DNA of 7,112 nt from Deltaproteobacteria bacterium. Lineage in GTDB: Bacteria; Desulfobacterota; DSM-4660; Desulfatiglandales; B25-G16. Below are positions 1-5,079 of the stretch, piece after piece (position 1 is the stretch's first letter; each line of letters starts with the position of its first letter). The DNA is taken from the NCBI GenBank assembly GCA_003646875.1, contig QMLT01000084.1:1-7112 (forward strand). The letters are read 5' to 3'. A program made the translations under genes and the position numbers. The notes below the pieces were generated by a model. The model made no database searches and was not told the origin of the DNA. It saw only the letters and a program-made list of their open reading frames with translations.

Positions 1-77
1 GCTTAAATTTTGTCTCCTTAACCTTGGCAGGGCCTTTATCGGTGATTTTTCAAAGTGCCATATATGATTATCCTCTC

Positions 78-123
78 ACCCAACGACAAAGCTCACCTGC
101 TGCTATGGAGCGCATTGTTATGT
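78..123. repeat. attC-like palindromic site
   Basis: The left end reads ACCCAAC (78-84), which fits the integron core-site consensus RYYYAAC. The right end reads GTTATGT (117-123), one base away from GTTRRRY. Between them, ACAA-A-GCTC (86-94) pairs with GAGC-GCA-TTGT (108-118), giving the nested two-box symmetry of an attC recombination site. At 46 bp it is shorter than usual for attC, and no integron integrase is in the window. It may be a degenerate cassette end or simply a palindromic repeat. Confidence 0.35.
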
Positions 124-197
124 GTTTTAATTGTCATATTAAATAGTCAATTTGTCATTTAACGAATAGCGTTTTATCCATCGTCCCGCCGCGAATA

Positions 198-217
198 GAA
201 ACGGAGGCGTTTCCTCC
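198..217. repeat. Pair of mutually exclusive hairpins
   Basis: GAAACG (198-203) pairs perfectly with CGTTTC (208-213) around the loop GAGG. The overlapping GGAGG (203-207) pairs perfectly with CCTCC (213-217) around CGTTT. Only one can form at a time. There is no adjacent gene to regulate and no proper U-tract, so the function is unknown. Confidence 0.35.
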
Positions 218-280
218 TTTCCAAAAATGGTGAGTTAGAAACCAGCCTTGAAATTCGGGAGTGGGATGGTGGATAAAATG

Positions 281-296
281 TGGTTGAACAGAGCCG
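281..296 (+). repeat. Left inverted repeat enclosing the IS91-type remnant
   Basis: TGGTTGAACAGAGCCG is the inverted counterpart of 1663-1678, with 15 of 16 positions matching. The two copies bracket 1.4 kb that contains the broken integrase and transposase. Classical IS91 elements lack terminal inverted repeats, so these may be the ends of another element or of a non-autonomous derivative. No target-site duplication is evident outside the repeats. Confidence 0.45.
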
Positions 297-594
297 TCAC
301 TTTCAAGGTAGTGCTATGGGGTTTTTATATCATCCGTGGACGGGCAATTGCAAGGAAAAGCTACCGGGTTTGGCACTGTGAACCCTGGATAAAGGTGATT
401 GGAACCCGGATTTACTGTATCTGAATGTAAATTGCGGGAAATTTCGTCTGCAATCATTTGGAAAACAGGCGTAAGAGGCTGCATAAGGGCATAGCTGTCC
501 TGCCGCGCATTCGAGCGCATTTGCAGCTGGTGGATATATTTACAAAAAATGCTTTGATGTTGTTAAGATGAACCCATCACAGCTCCTTTGAAAT

Positions 595-1128
595 CTATCC
601 GGCTCTCGGGATTTTGACTACAGGGATCATGCGGCCCTTTCCGCAATGCGGGCAGAGGGTGATATCCACACCGGTAATTCGTAGCATGATCTGCTGAACG
701 GTTTCTTCAACCTTTTCAGTAAATATTGCGACCGCAGCTGTGAGCTTTCGAATCAGCTCGATGTTCTTTAATCTGTCTCGATTGAACAAGAACCCGAAAT
801 AACGGATTTTCACAAACCGTTGTGGCAGGATATGTAGAAGAAACCGCCGTATGAACTCATCGGCTTTAAGCGTCATGAGCTTTGTCTTACTGTCGTCATT
901 GCGGTCCTTGTAGGAAAAGGTGATCCTTCCATCGTCAATGGACACAATACGATGGTTGGATATGGCCACCCTGTGGGTGTAGCGTCCTAAGTATTCAAGC
1001 ACCTGCTCAGGACCTGCAAAAGGCCGCTTGGCATACATGAGCCACTTTTTGGTTTTTAAGTCATTTATAAGCTTTGCAAAACCTTCGTCAGACCCTGATT
1101 GAGCAGCTATATTGTCCGGGAAAATCAA
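595..1128 (-). pseudogene. IS91-family Y-x3-Y transposase, N-terminally truncated remnant
   Basis: This is the C-terminal half of an IS91-type (HUH/Y2, rolling-circle) transposase. The block around residues 28-56, KKWLMYAKRPFAGPEQVLEY followed by LGRYTHRVA, is the family's hallmark. Tyrosines 46 and 50 fit the Y-x3-Y pair that nicks and joins DNA. A C-terminal CPHC zinc-ribbon-like motif is also kept. About half of the usual ~380-400 residues is missing at the N terminus, including the metal-binding HUH motif, so the protein should be inactive. The open frame starts with a TTG whose last two bases overlap the TGA that ends the upstream integrase fragment. There is no Shine-Dalgarno sequence at this TTG, so the start is a by-product of the deletion junction and not a real start. 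Confidence 0.85.
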
Positions 1129-1493
1129 TTGATTTTTTTGTATGCGGTTGCTTTGAGCTTTCTATGCACCTGTTCAAGACTCAACAGCTTAGGCAGCTTT
1201 TTCTGTCCAGAACGGGGCGGGATATGGAACAGGGTCTTATCCCACTTGAGTACATTGCTATAAAAACACCGAAGCCCGGAAAAGACCACGTTTACGGAAC
1301 TCCAGGCCAGTTTGCGCTCGTTTATCAGATGAAGCAGGTATGCCTGAATCTGATCGTTACTTAGTCTATCCGGAGATTTATGAAAGTATCCGGCCAGACG
1401 AGCAACAGTGCCGATATATGCCTCTTTGGTTTTTGGGGAAAACCCCCGCAATGTCATGTGATTGGTGAACTTTGTGCGAAGTAATGCGCTCAT
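1125..1493 (-). pseudogene. Tyrosine recombinase (IS91-associated integrase), C-terminally truncated
   Basis: The 122 residues match the N-terminal SAM-like core-binding domain of a tyrosine recombinase (XerC/D-like) of the kind that accompanies IS91-type transposases. Visible signatures are MTLRGFSPKTKEAY (residues 13-26), the QAYLLHLINERKLAWSS segment and the conserved GLRCFY. The fragment stops just after LLSLEQVHRKLKAT, where the catalytic domain (R..H-x-x-R..Y) should begin, so all catalytic residues are gone. The start is sound: an AAAGGAGG Shine-Dalgarno lies just upstream of the ATG. The fragment runs straight into the C-terminal half of the transposase, which implies one internal deletion that removed the integrase catalytic domain and the transposase N terminus together. 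Confidence 0.85.
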
Positions 1494-1605
1494 AATAATG
1501 CCTCCTTTGTATATAGGTTATGCGAATTTGTCCAGATATCCCCTATGGATGTCCGTTCAGGAGGTATTATATAGCTCTTTAACTTGGTTGTACAAAGGAG
1601 TGTAA

Positions 1606-1683
1606 ATGAAGATTACTGTTAAAAGTGAGGAAAAAGTGGGAAGTAAAAATCACTCCGCGAAGCGGTTCTGTTCAACCATGTAA
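1606..1683 (+). CDS. Possible 25-aa leader or truncated gene start
   Basis: An ATG at 1606 is preceded by AAAGGAG at a good distance and opens 25 codons, starting MKITVKSEEKV and ending at TAA (1681-1683). This is the only plus-strand reading frame in the window with a strong ribosome binding site. The frame runs through the right inverted repeat (1663-1678), so it may be the stump of a gene cut off there, or an internal start of the mobile element. I recognise no family. Confidence 0.25.
   Translation: MKITVKSEEKVGSKNHSAKRFCSTM
1663..1678 (-). repeat. Right inverted repeat enclosing the IS91-type remnant
   Basis: Read on the minus strand this is TGGTTGAACAGAACCG, differing at one of 16 positions from 281-296. 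Together the two define a 1398-bp segment containing both recombinase fragments. Confidence 0.45.
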
Positions 1684-1696
1684 TTATACAGCTTAG

Positions 1697-1802
1697 ATTA
1701 GACTGCCTGTATGCATTTTATACTATTGCAACACAAATCTCAGGTTGCAATTATCCAATAGGTCAAATGTGTTGTCCAATAATGAGTGTAATATTTAACG
1801 AA
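1697..1802 (+). repeat. Direct repeat copy 1 (~100 bp), flanks the BrnT/CopG module
   Basis: This is an imperfect copy of 2634-2734 in the same orientation. The last 37 bases (1766-1802 against 2698-2734) differ at only three positions, and the first part also aligns (ATTA-ACTGCC start) with small gaps. Copy 1 also contains a perfect 8-bp hairpin, ATTGCAAC (1725-1732) with GTTGCAAT (1744-1751), enclosing an 11-base loop. The two copies bracket the toxin-antitoxin pair, so they may be cassette boundaries or the product of a duplication. Confidence 0.65.
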
Positions 1803-1835
1803 CACACATGGCCTTTCGGCCACAACGAAGAATGA

Positions 1836-1867
1836 AAGTAGTTGAGTGGTCAAGTAGTTGAGTGGTT
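1836..1867 (+). repeat. Two tandem copies of a 16-bp unit
   Basis: AAGTAGTTGAGTGGTC (1836-1851) is followed directly by the same unit with a final T (1852-1867), and the start of a third, diverged unit may follow. It lies downstream of the antitoxin in intergenic DNA. It may be a slippage product with no known function. Confidence 0.6.
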
Positions 1868-1909
1868 GAGCAGTAAAGACCTTAATTTTAGGCACTTTCA
1901 TATAAAATT

Positions 1910-1930
1910 TAAGGGACGTCTCATCCCTTA
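1910..1930. repeat. REP-like hairpin
   Basis: TAAGGGA (1910-1916) pairs perfectly with TCCCTTA (1924-1930) around a 7-base loop, and a T/G wobble could extend it. It lies 119 bp beyond the antitoxin stop in the direction of transcription. No U-tract follows on the minus strand, so a simple terminator is unlikely. It resembles short palindromes mobilised by REP-associated (Y1) transposases, but none is encoded here. Confidence 0.4.
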
Positions 1931-2048
1931 GATGTTAAGCAATTTTTGCACAGTGTCTCCTTTTTACGAATTACTTGACCCCGCTTACAGATGTTAGGAA
2001 AGCCGCGTCTATGAGAGACACAGCCGTAACTAATGAACCGCAGATTCA

Positions 2049-2297
2049 CTAGGCTTGAATTTTCTCACGAACCCATTCCCGGATTAAGTCAGGATAAGGA
2101 ATTCCTTTTGATTTGGCGAGTTGCTTTACCGCTTCGGCCTCATCGGGTAGCAAGCGAATCTTCATTACGGGTGCACGCTCGAAAACCGGATCACTGACTT
2201 CTTCTAATTCATCTTCGAAGTCAGTAAGGTCATGTGTATCCCAAAAATGAGCCAATTGTTGAATAGAATCAGTTTCGGGAATTTTTGGATTATTCAT
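2049..2297 (-). CDS. CopG-family antitoxin (BrnA-like partner of BrnT)
   Basis: This 82-residue protein should neutralise the toxin encoded just upstream and repress their shared promoter. The N-terminal part (about residues 11-41, with FWDTHDLTDFEDELEEV) is typical of the toxin-binding segment of CopG-type antitoxins. The C-terminal part is a ribbon-helix-helix DNA-binding fold: strand MKIRLL at 45-50, then helices around 51-62 and 67-80. I chose the ATG at 2297 because a GGAG lies six bases upstream and the codon overlaps the toxin stop as ATGA. The in-frame ATG at 2309 would add four residues (MERT) but has a poorer, more distant site. Toxin-first order with overlap is usual for BrnT/BrnA systems and implies translational coupling. 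Both proteins appear complete. Confidence 0.85.
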   Translation of the reverse strand: MNNPKIPETDSIQQLAHFWDTHDLTDFEDELEEVSDPVFERAPVMKIRLLPDEAEAVKQLAKSKGIPYPDLIREWVREKIQA

Positions 2298-2578
2298 TGT
2301 TCTCTCCATTGTTTATATCGCCTTTTTTCTTTGTCAGTCATCGGTCGTGCTGTGACCGGGTATCCTCTGCCATCAGAAAATTGAATCACAACGCAGAACA
2401 AATATCGCCCTGCATCTGTCTGTCCAAGTATATAGTAAACAGGATTCTCCCCTTTTGATTTTGCACGCCGAACAAATGGTTGGCCAAAGCAAGTTTGTTC
2501 CACTTCTTCAGGTGTCACCCGGTGTTGTCTGATATGGTCAATTCTGTCTTCCGGCCAAATGAGCTCATGTATCTTCAT
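2294..2578 (-). CDS. brnT: BrnT-family ribonuclease toxin
   Basis: This 94-residue protein has the features of the BrnT family, small RelE-fold ribonucleases that block translation by cutting RNA. The N-terminal ...RIDHIRQHRVTPEEVEQ matches the family's 'H-x-V-x-P-E-E-V-E' helix. The central LGQTDAGRYLFCVVIQF gives the G-x-T-x-x-G-R-Y-L-F core strands. The C-terminal TARPMTDKEKRRY is the family's signature tail. Length is normal and the frame is intact, so it is probably active. It is the first gene of a two-gene unit with the CopG antitoxin. A perfect TATAAT (2634-2639, minus strand) lies about 55 bp upstream. The Shine-Dalgarno sequence is weak (GAG), in keeping with low toxin expression. 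Confidence 0.88.
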   Translation of the reverse strand: MKIHELIWPEDRIDHIRQHRVTPEEVEQTCFGQPFVRRAKSKGENPVYYILGQTDAGRYLFCVVIQFSDGRGYPVTARPMTDKEKRRYKQWREQ

Positions 2579-2633
2579 TCAGAAATCTCATTGCGATTTT
2601 GTGATTCAACAAATATGCTTGGCCTAACGTTTC

Positions 2634-2639
2634 ATTATA
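2634..2639 (-). promoter_or_regulatory. Candidate -10 box of the toxin-antitoxin unit
   Basis: The minus strand reads TATAAT, a perfect sigma-70 -10 hexamer, about 55 bp upstream of the toxin start. The best -35 match is poor (TACAGT at 17 bp). The box sits at the edge of direct-repeat copy 2. In copy 1 the matching position reads TCTAAT, so the second repeat may have been co-opted as the promoter. Confidence 0.4.
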
Positions 2640-2734
2640 CTGCCTATGCTTTTATTACTGTAGCACAATTACTATATTATAATCATCCAATAAGTAGAAT
2701 GTGTTGTCCAATAACGAGTGTGATATTTAACAAA
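2634..2734 (+). repeat. Direct repeat copy 2 (~100 bp), flanks the BrnT/CopG module
   Basis: This is the partner of 1697-1802, 932 bp away in the same orientation. The core AATGTGTTGTCCAATAA at 2698-2714 is shared except for the base pattern after it, with three differences in the final 37 bp. The 8-bp hairpin of copy 1 is not kept. On the minus strand its edge is followed by GTTAGGC (2620-2626 region), a canonical attC-type core, which is suggestive but isolated. Confidence 0.65.
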
Positions 2735-2744
2735 ATATTTAAGC

Positions 2745-2820
2745 CCGTTCCCCTTTCAGATAACCTGCAGGTGTTGAGTGCCTGCGAAACACCTTTCAGC
2801 GTCTATCTGCTTGTTCGGCA
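2745..2820. repeat. Nested palindrome, possible degenerate attC-like site
   Basis: Perfect arms AGGTGTT (2769-2775) and AACACCT (2788-2794) are nested within CAGATA and TATCTG (about 2756-2761 and 2804-2809). On the minus strand the sequence starts GCCGAACAAGCAG three bases after the stop of the small antitoxin-like gene, one base off the RYYYAAC core followed by AA that is typical of integron cassettes. The other end does not match a core site well. It could also act as a structured 3' end of the transcript. Confidence 0.3.
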
Positions 2821-2822
2821 AA

Positions 2823-3006
2823 TCATTTTTTTCTTTTCTTTATGATATTTATTAATGACCTAAGGGCCTCATTGATCGACTCGTGATCTGGAAAAAACTC
2901 AGCAACATCAGGATCAATTAAAACTAAATTCGTACCCTCAGCATATCTTTTCGCATATTTGCCTCTAATGCCTTTGCTAAAATCATACTCTTCAAGTTAC
3001 GTTCAT
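2823..3006 (-). pseudogene. Small antitoxin-like protein, frameshifted near its start
   Basis: Translating the minus strand gives LEEYDFSKGIRGKYAKRY, then AEGTNLVLIDPDVAEFFPDH and ESINEALRSLINIIKKRKK, 57 residues ending at TGA (2823-2825). The pattern EYDFSKG-x-RGKY...DPDVA..FP...VNEALR belongs to a widespread group of short proteins usually found in toxin-antitoxin settings. That assignment is from memory of the pattern. No in-frame start codon exists. An ATG at 3006 (ATG AAC GTA) would join the frame if one extra A were removed, giving a 60-residue protein. The ATG lies six bases after the stop of the DUF6765 gene. No partner toxin is adjacent. This is either a decayed antitoxin or a sequencing error. 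Confidence 0.55.
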
Positions 3007-3012
3007 AGCGTG

Positions 3013-4014
3013 CTAAAGCAGACGAATGTCGATGCCCATAGTCTTGCACCTCTTGTTTACCGGACCTAAGGCCAAGGCCTGATGCTCTTTAACCGCTTCC
3101 TGGAATTTAAACCAGTGGGTGTCTTCCTTTCTCACATCTTCTTTCCACCAGTATTGATCTTTAAATATTGTGAATTTGGCCAAAATCCCGTCCTGAGAAT
3201 CTTTAAGTCCATGTACCTCCTGTTCTATGGCCTTGTTAAACCAATCATCTTCGTCGTACTGAGGCAGCCATTTAGCCATCTGACAATAGCCTTCCAAACG
3301 TTTCTCCCGGCCATAATTTTGGTTGCCACGCCTGGAGCGGCCCATGATCAAAAGCAGATCTTTTTCAAGATTAGTCCAGGCGGCATCTGAACAGAGAAAG
3401 TCAACGTAGTTTTCAAATAATCGCTTCGCTGCTGAAATAAAGCGTAAATTATTGTCAACATCACTTTCCACTAACCGGTCATCCTCCCACCGATGGCTGA
3501 CCCAGTCTGGATGATGTTTCGCTTCCGCGTGCCCAATATTGGGGATCGGGTTCAGGATGCTTCCATTGAAGCTATCATTGAAACCTACAAAGTTCTGGTG
3601 CGCCCAGGTATCCACATATGCATGGGTTGCAATCCCTATACGGTAAGGCCGGATGTCTGTAAAGGATTTAAATGCATTTGAAAGCATGTCATTGGCAGTC
3701 TCATTGTCCGGCGTTGTGTTTAAAATATGCATCTTGCCGTCACCGCGTCTTGCTGACCCTACCGTGGGATCTCCGGGCACAAAGTGAAAGATGGGATAGA
3801 TCCGCATCAAGGCCTTCTTGGGTTTCAGGATGTCCATGGTCTGACTGATGTAATTGGAGTAAGCCTGTCCGGTTTTCCTATCTTTGACATTAAGGATAAC
3901 ATCATTGTCGTCCACAAATTGTGAGGCGTAGGCAATAATCCTGGCATCCTCCTCACTGAAGCCTGCCTGTCTGGCTATTATCCCTGTGATATAATAATGA
4001 AATTCAAAGTCCAT
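3013..4014 (-). CDS. DUF6765-family protein, possible phospholipase C-like metal site
   Basis: This complete 333-residue cytoplasmic protein has no signal peptide or membrane helix. It fits the DUF6765 family: the opening MDFEFHYYITGIIARQAGFS, then YASQFVDDND (29-38), and a central HAYVDTWAHQNF (131-142). Histidines and aspartates at H6, D35, H77, H131, D135, H139 and H162-H168 resemble metal-ligand patterns of zinc-dependent phospholipase C/S1-P1 nuclease folds, such as H-x3-D-x3-H. That link is inference, since the family has no established reaction that I know of. The start is secure, with AAAGGAGG five bases before the ATG. The gene lies 114 bp downstream of the DapA-like gene without an obvious terminator, so it may share the transcript. 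Its codon use looks more GC-rich than the flanking small genes. Confidence 0.75.
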   Translation of the reverse strand: MDFEFHYYITGIIARQAGFSEEDARIIAYASQFVDDNDVILNVKDRKTGQAYSNYISQTMDILKPKKALMRIYPIFHFVPGDPTVGSARRGDGKMHILNTTPDNETANDMLSNAFKSFTDIRPYRIGIATHAYVDTWAHQNFVGFNDSFNGSILNPIPNIGHAEAKHHPDWVSHRWEDDRLVESDVDNNLRFISAAKRLFENYVDFLCSDAAWTNLEKDLLLIMGRSRRGNQNYGREKRLEGYCQMAKWLPQYDEDDWFNKAIEQEVHGLKDSQDGILAKFTIFKDQYWWKEDVRKEDTHWFKFQEAVKEHQALALGPVNKRCKTMGIDIRLL

Positions 4015-4128
4015 TGCGCCCTCCTTTGTTTGAAAGTCATCTATTGATTATCCTGTAAAAAAGCCTTTTGCGGTGAACTGTGTTAGGGACTCATCTCGTA
4101 GGCATTCAATGAGAAGGATTGCACATTA

Positions 4129-5079
4129 TTAATCTATACTATGTTTTGAGATAAATTCGGCAAGAAGGCTTTCTTTTTCATGAAAAGGCTGGGTTACAGA
4201 TGTACAGGTATGAGAACCTATTATGTTAAGATCCACCAGAGCCCTTTTAATTGTCAATACAGGATTTGGGATATAAATTTGCCTGAGATCTTTGAGCAAT
4301 CGCCCCATTTCCCAGATTTGATTTAGATAATCTCTTTTTTCCCTGTCTTCCTCTAACAGACCCAGCGAGGCCCTGGTTACATTACTCCAGATCCTTGGCG
4401 CTATATTTGCCCCTATTGAAAGTACCCCACTCATACTTGGGTACTCTAAAAACCTATCCTCATCTCCATCATAGACCCTAAAATCCGGCCGACGGTTAAC
4501 GGCCTTCTGGTAGCTATTAACCCTGGTAAGTGAGCCCCGAAAGATTAATGCCTTGATTTTTCCTATTTCAGCCAAATTTTTAAGGATATTTGTCCGTATA
4601 TTACACCTCTTTAAAGGCCTTTCTAAAAGGTTAATCAGTCCTGGATCGTTATAAAGCACAAAAGGATATTTTGTATTCAAGGTAAGATCCTGGTAATGAT
4701 CATATAGGCCCCTGTTGCTATGATAATAGAGTGGTGAGTCAAGCCAAAAAACTTCTCCCTTATAATTAGATGATGTTAGAAGATCTTCAAGAAGAGCAAG
4801 TGTCTTTTCAGTATTTTCTGCTGAACCCCCACTTATCCAAAAAAAGATCGGTATTCTTCCCTGAATAAAAGTAGTAGCATTTTTAAGCAAGTCTGTTTTC
4901 AGATTTAAGCTAAGACCACTGCCCTCACCCATCTTGGGACTGGCAAGGAGTATCGCATCGGCATGAGGTAAAACCTTTTTTAAAAGAGAAACCAGACCGT
5001 CATTGTCAATATCTCCCTTATCATCAAGGGGCGTAATGAGATCAACTATCAATCCTTTAGGGGCTTTATTGACTTCCAT
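4129..5079 (-). CDS. Divergent DapA/NanA-family (TIM-barrel aldolase fold) protein, no Schiff-base lysine seen
   Basis: This 316-residue protein aligns with the dihydrodipicolinate synthase/N-acetylneuraminate lyase family: GLIVDLITPLDDKGDIDNDG (9-28), SPKMGEG where GTTGEG is usual (47-53), VLYNDPG (141-147) and GDEDRFLEYPSM...GANIAPR (205-229). The family tyrosine of YNxP is present (Y143). The Schiff-base lysine, normally in a G-I-K-E-x-S-G-like motif, falls at IKALIFRGS (175-183), where an isoleucine (179) or phenylalanine (180) sits. The two threonines of GTTGE are also lost. It may therefore be a non-aldolase or use different chemistry. Its ATG overlaps the end of kdsD by 14 bp, with AAGGA about 11 bases upstream, so translation is probably coupled. 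A role with Kdo or another keto-sugar is inference. Confidence 0.75.
   Translation of the reverse strand: MEVNKAPKGLIVDLITPLDDKGDIDNDGLVSLLKKVLPHADAILLASPKMGEGSGLSLNLKTDLLKNATTFIQGRIPIFFWISGGSAENTEKTLALLEDLLTSSNYKGEVFWLDSPLYYHSNRGLYDHYQDLTLNTKYPFVLYNDPGLINLLERPLKRCNIRTNILKNLAEIGKIKALIFRGSLTRVNSYQKAVNRRPDFRVYDGDEDRFLEYPSMSGVLSIGANIAPRIWSNVTRASLGLLEEDREKRDYLNQIWEMGRLLKDLRQIYIPNPVLTIKRALVDLNIIGSHTCTSVTQPFHEKESLLAEFISKHSID

Larger units (their letters stand above)
1..594. other. Gene-poor left flank with palindromes, no convincing gene
   Basis: I see no gene I can support here. The stretch contains an attC-like palindrome (78-123), a 9-bp inverted repeat (172-180 with 270-278), two mutually exclusive hairpins (198-213 and 203-217) and the left member of the inverted repeat that encloses the IS91 remnant (281-296). 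A 68-codon open frame on the minus strand (314-520) has no Shine-Dalgarno sequence and no recognisable domain, so I did not call it a gene. The block looks like accessory, rearranged DNA. Confidence 0.5.
1494..2048. other. Repeat-rich intergenic block, no major gene
   Basis: Between the integrase start and the CopG antitoxin I see no full-size gene. The stretch holds a 25-codon reading frame with a strong ribosome binding site (1606-1683), the right inverted repeat (1663-1678), direct-repeat copy 1 (1697-1802), a small hairpin TGGCC-TTTC-GGCCA (1809-1822), a 16-bp tandem repeat (1836-1867) and a 7-bp-stem REP-like hairpin (1910-1930). An 8/9 inverted pair also lies near 1951-1959 and 2015-2023. 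The arrangement suggests several layers of insertion and decay. Confidence 0.5.

Noticed and set aside
314..520. 68-codon minus-strand open frame
   Set aside because: It has no Shine-Dalgarno sequence, no recognisable domain and lies in rearranged DNA between an inverted repeat and a transposase stump. It could be a fragment, but I cannot support it as a gene.
1074..1364. 96-codon plus-strand open frame
   Set aside because: It is antisense to the integrase and transposase fragments, whose minus-strand translations match known families.
2480..2845. 121-codon plus-strand open frame
   Set aside because: It is antisense to the toxin start and runs through direct-repeat copy 2. The sequence looks like random hydrophobic translation and has no ribosome binding site.
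4015..4128. Possible terminator between the DapA-like gene and the DUF6765 gene
   Set aside because: A short AAAAGGCTTTTTT run (minus strand, near 4060-4072) cannot form a stem with a proper loop, so I do not call a terminator.
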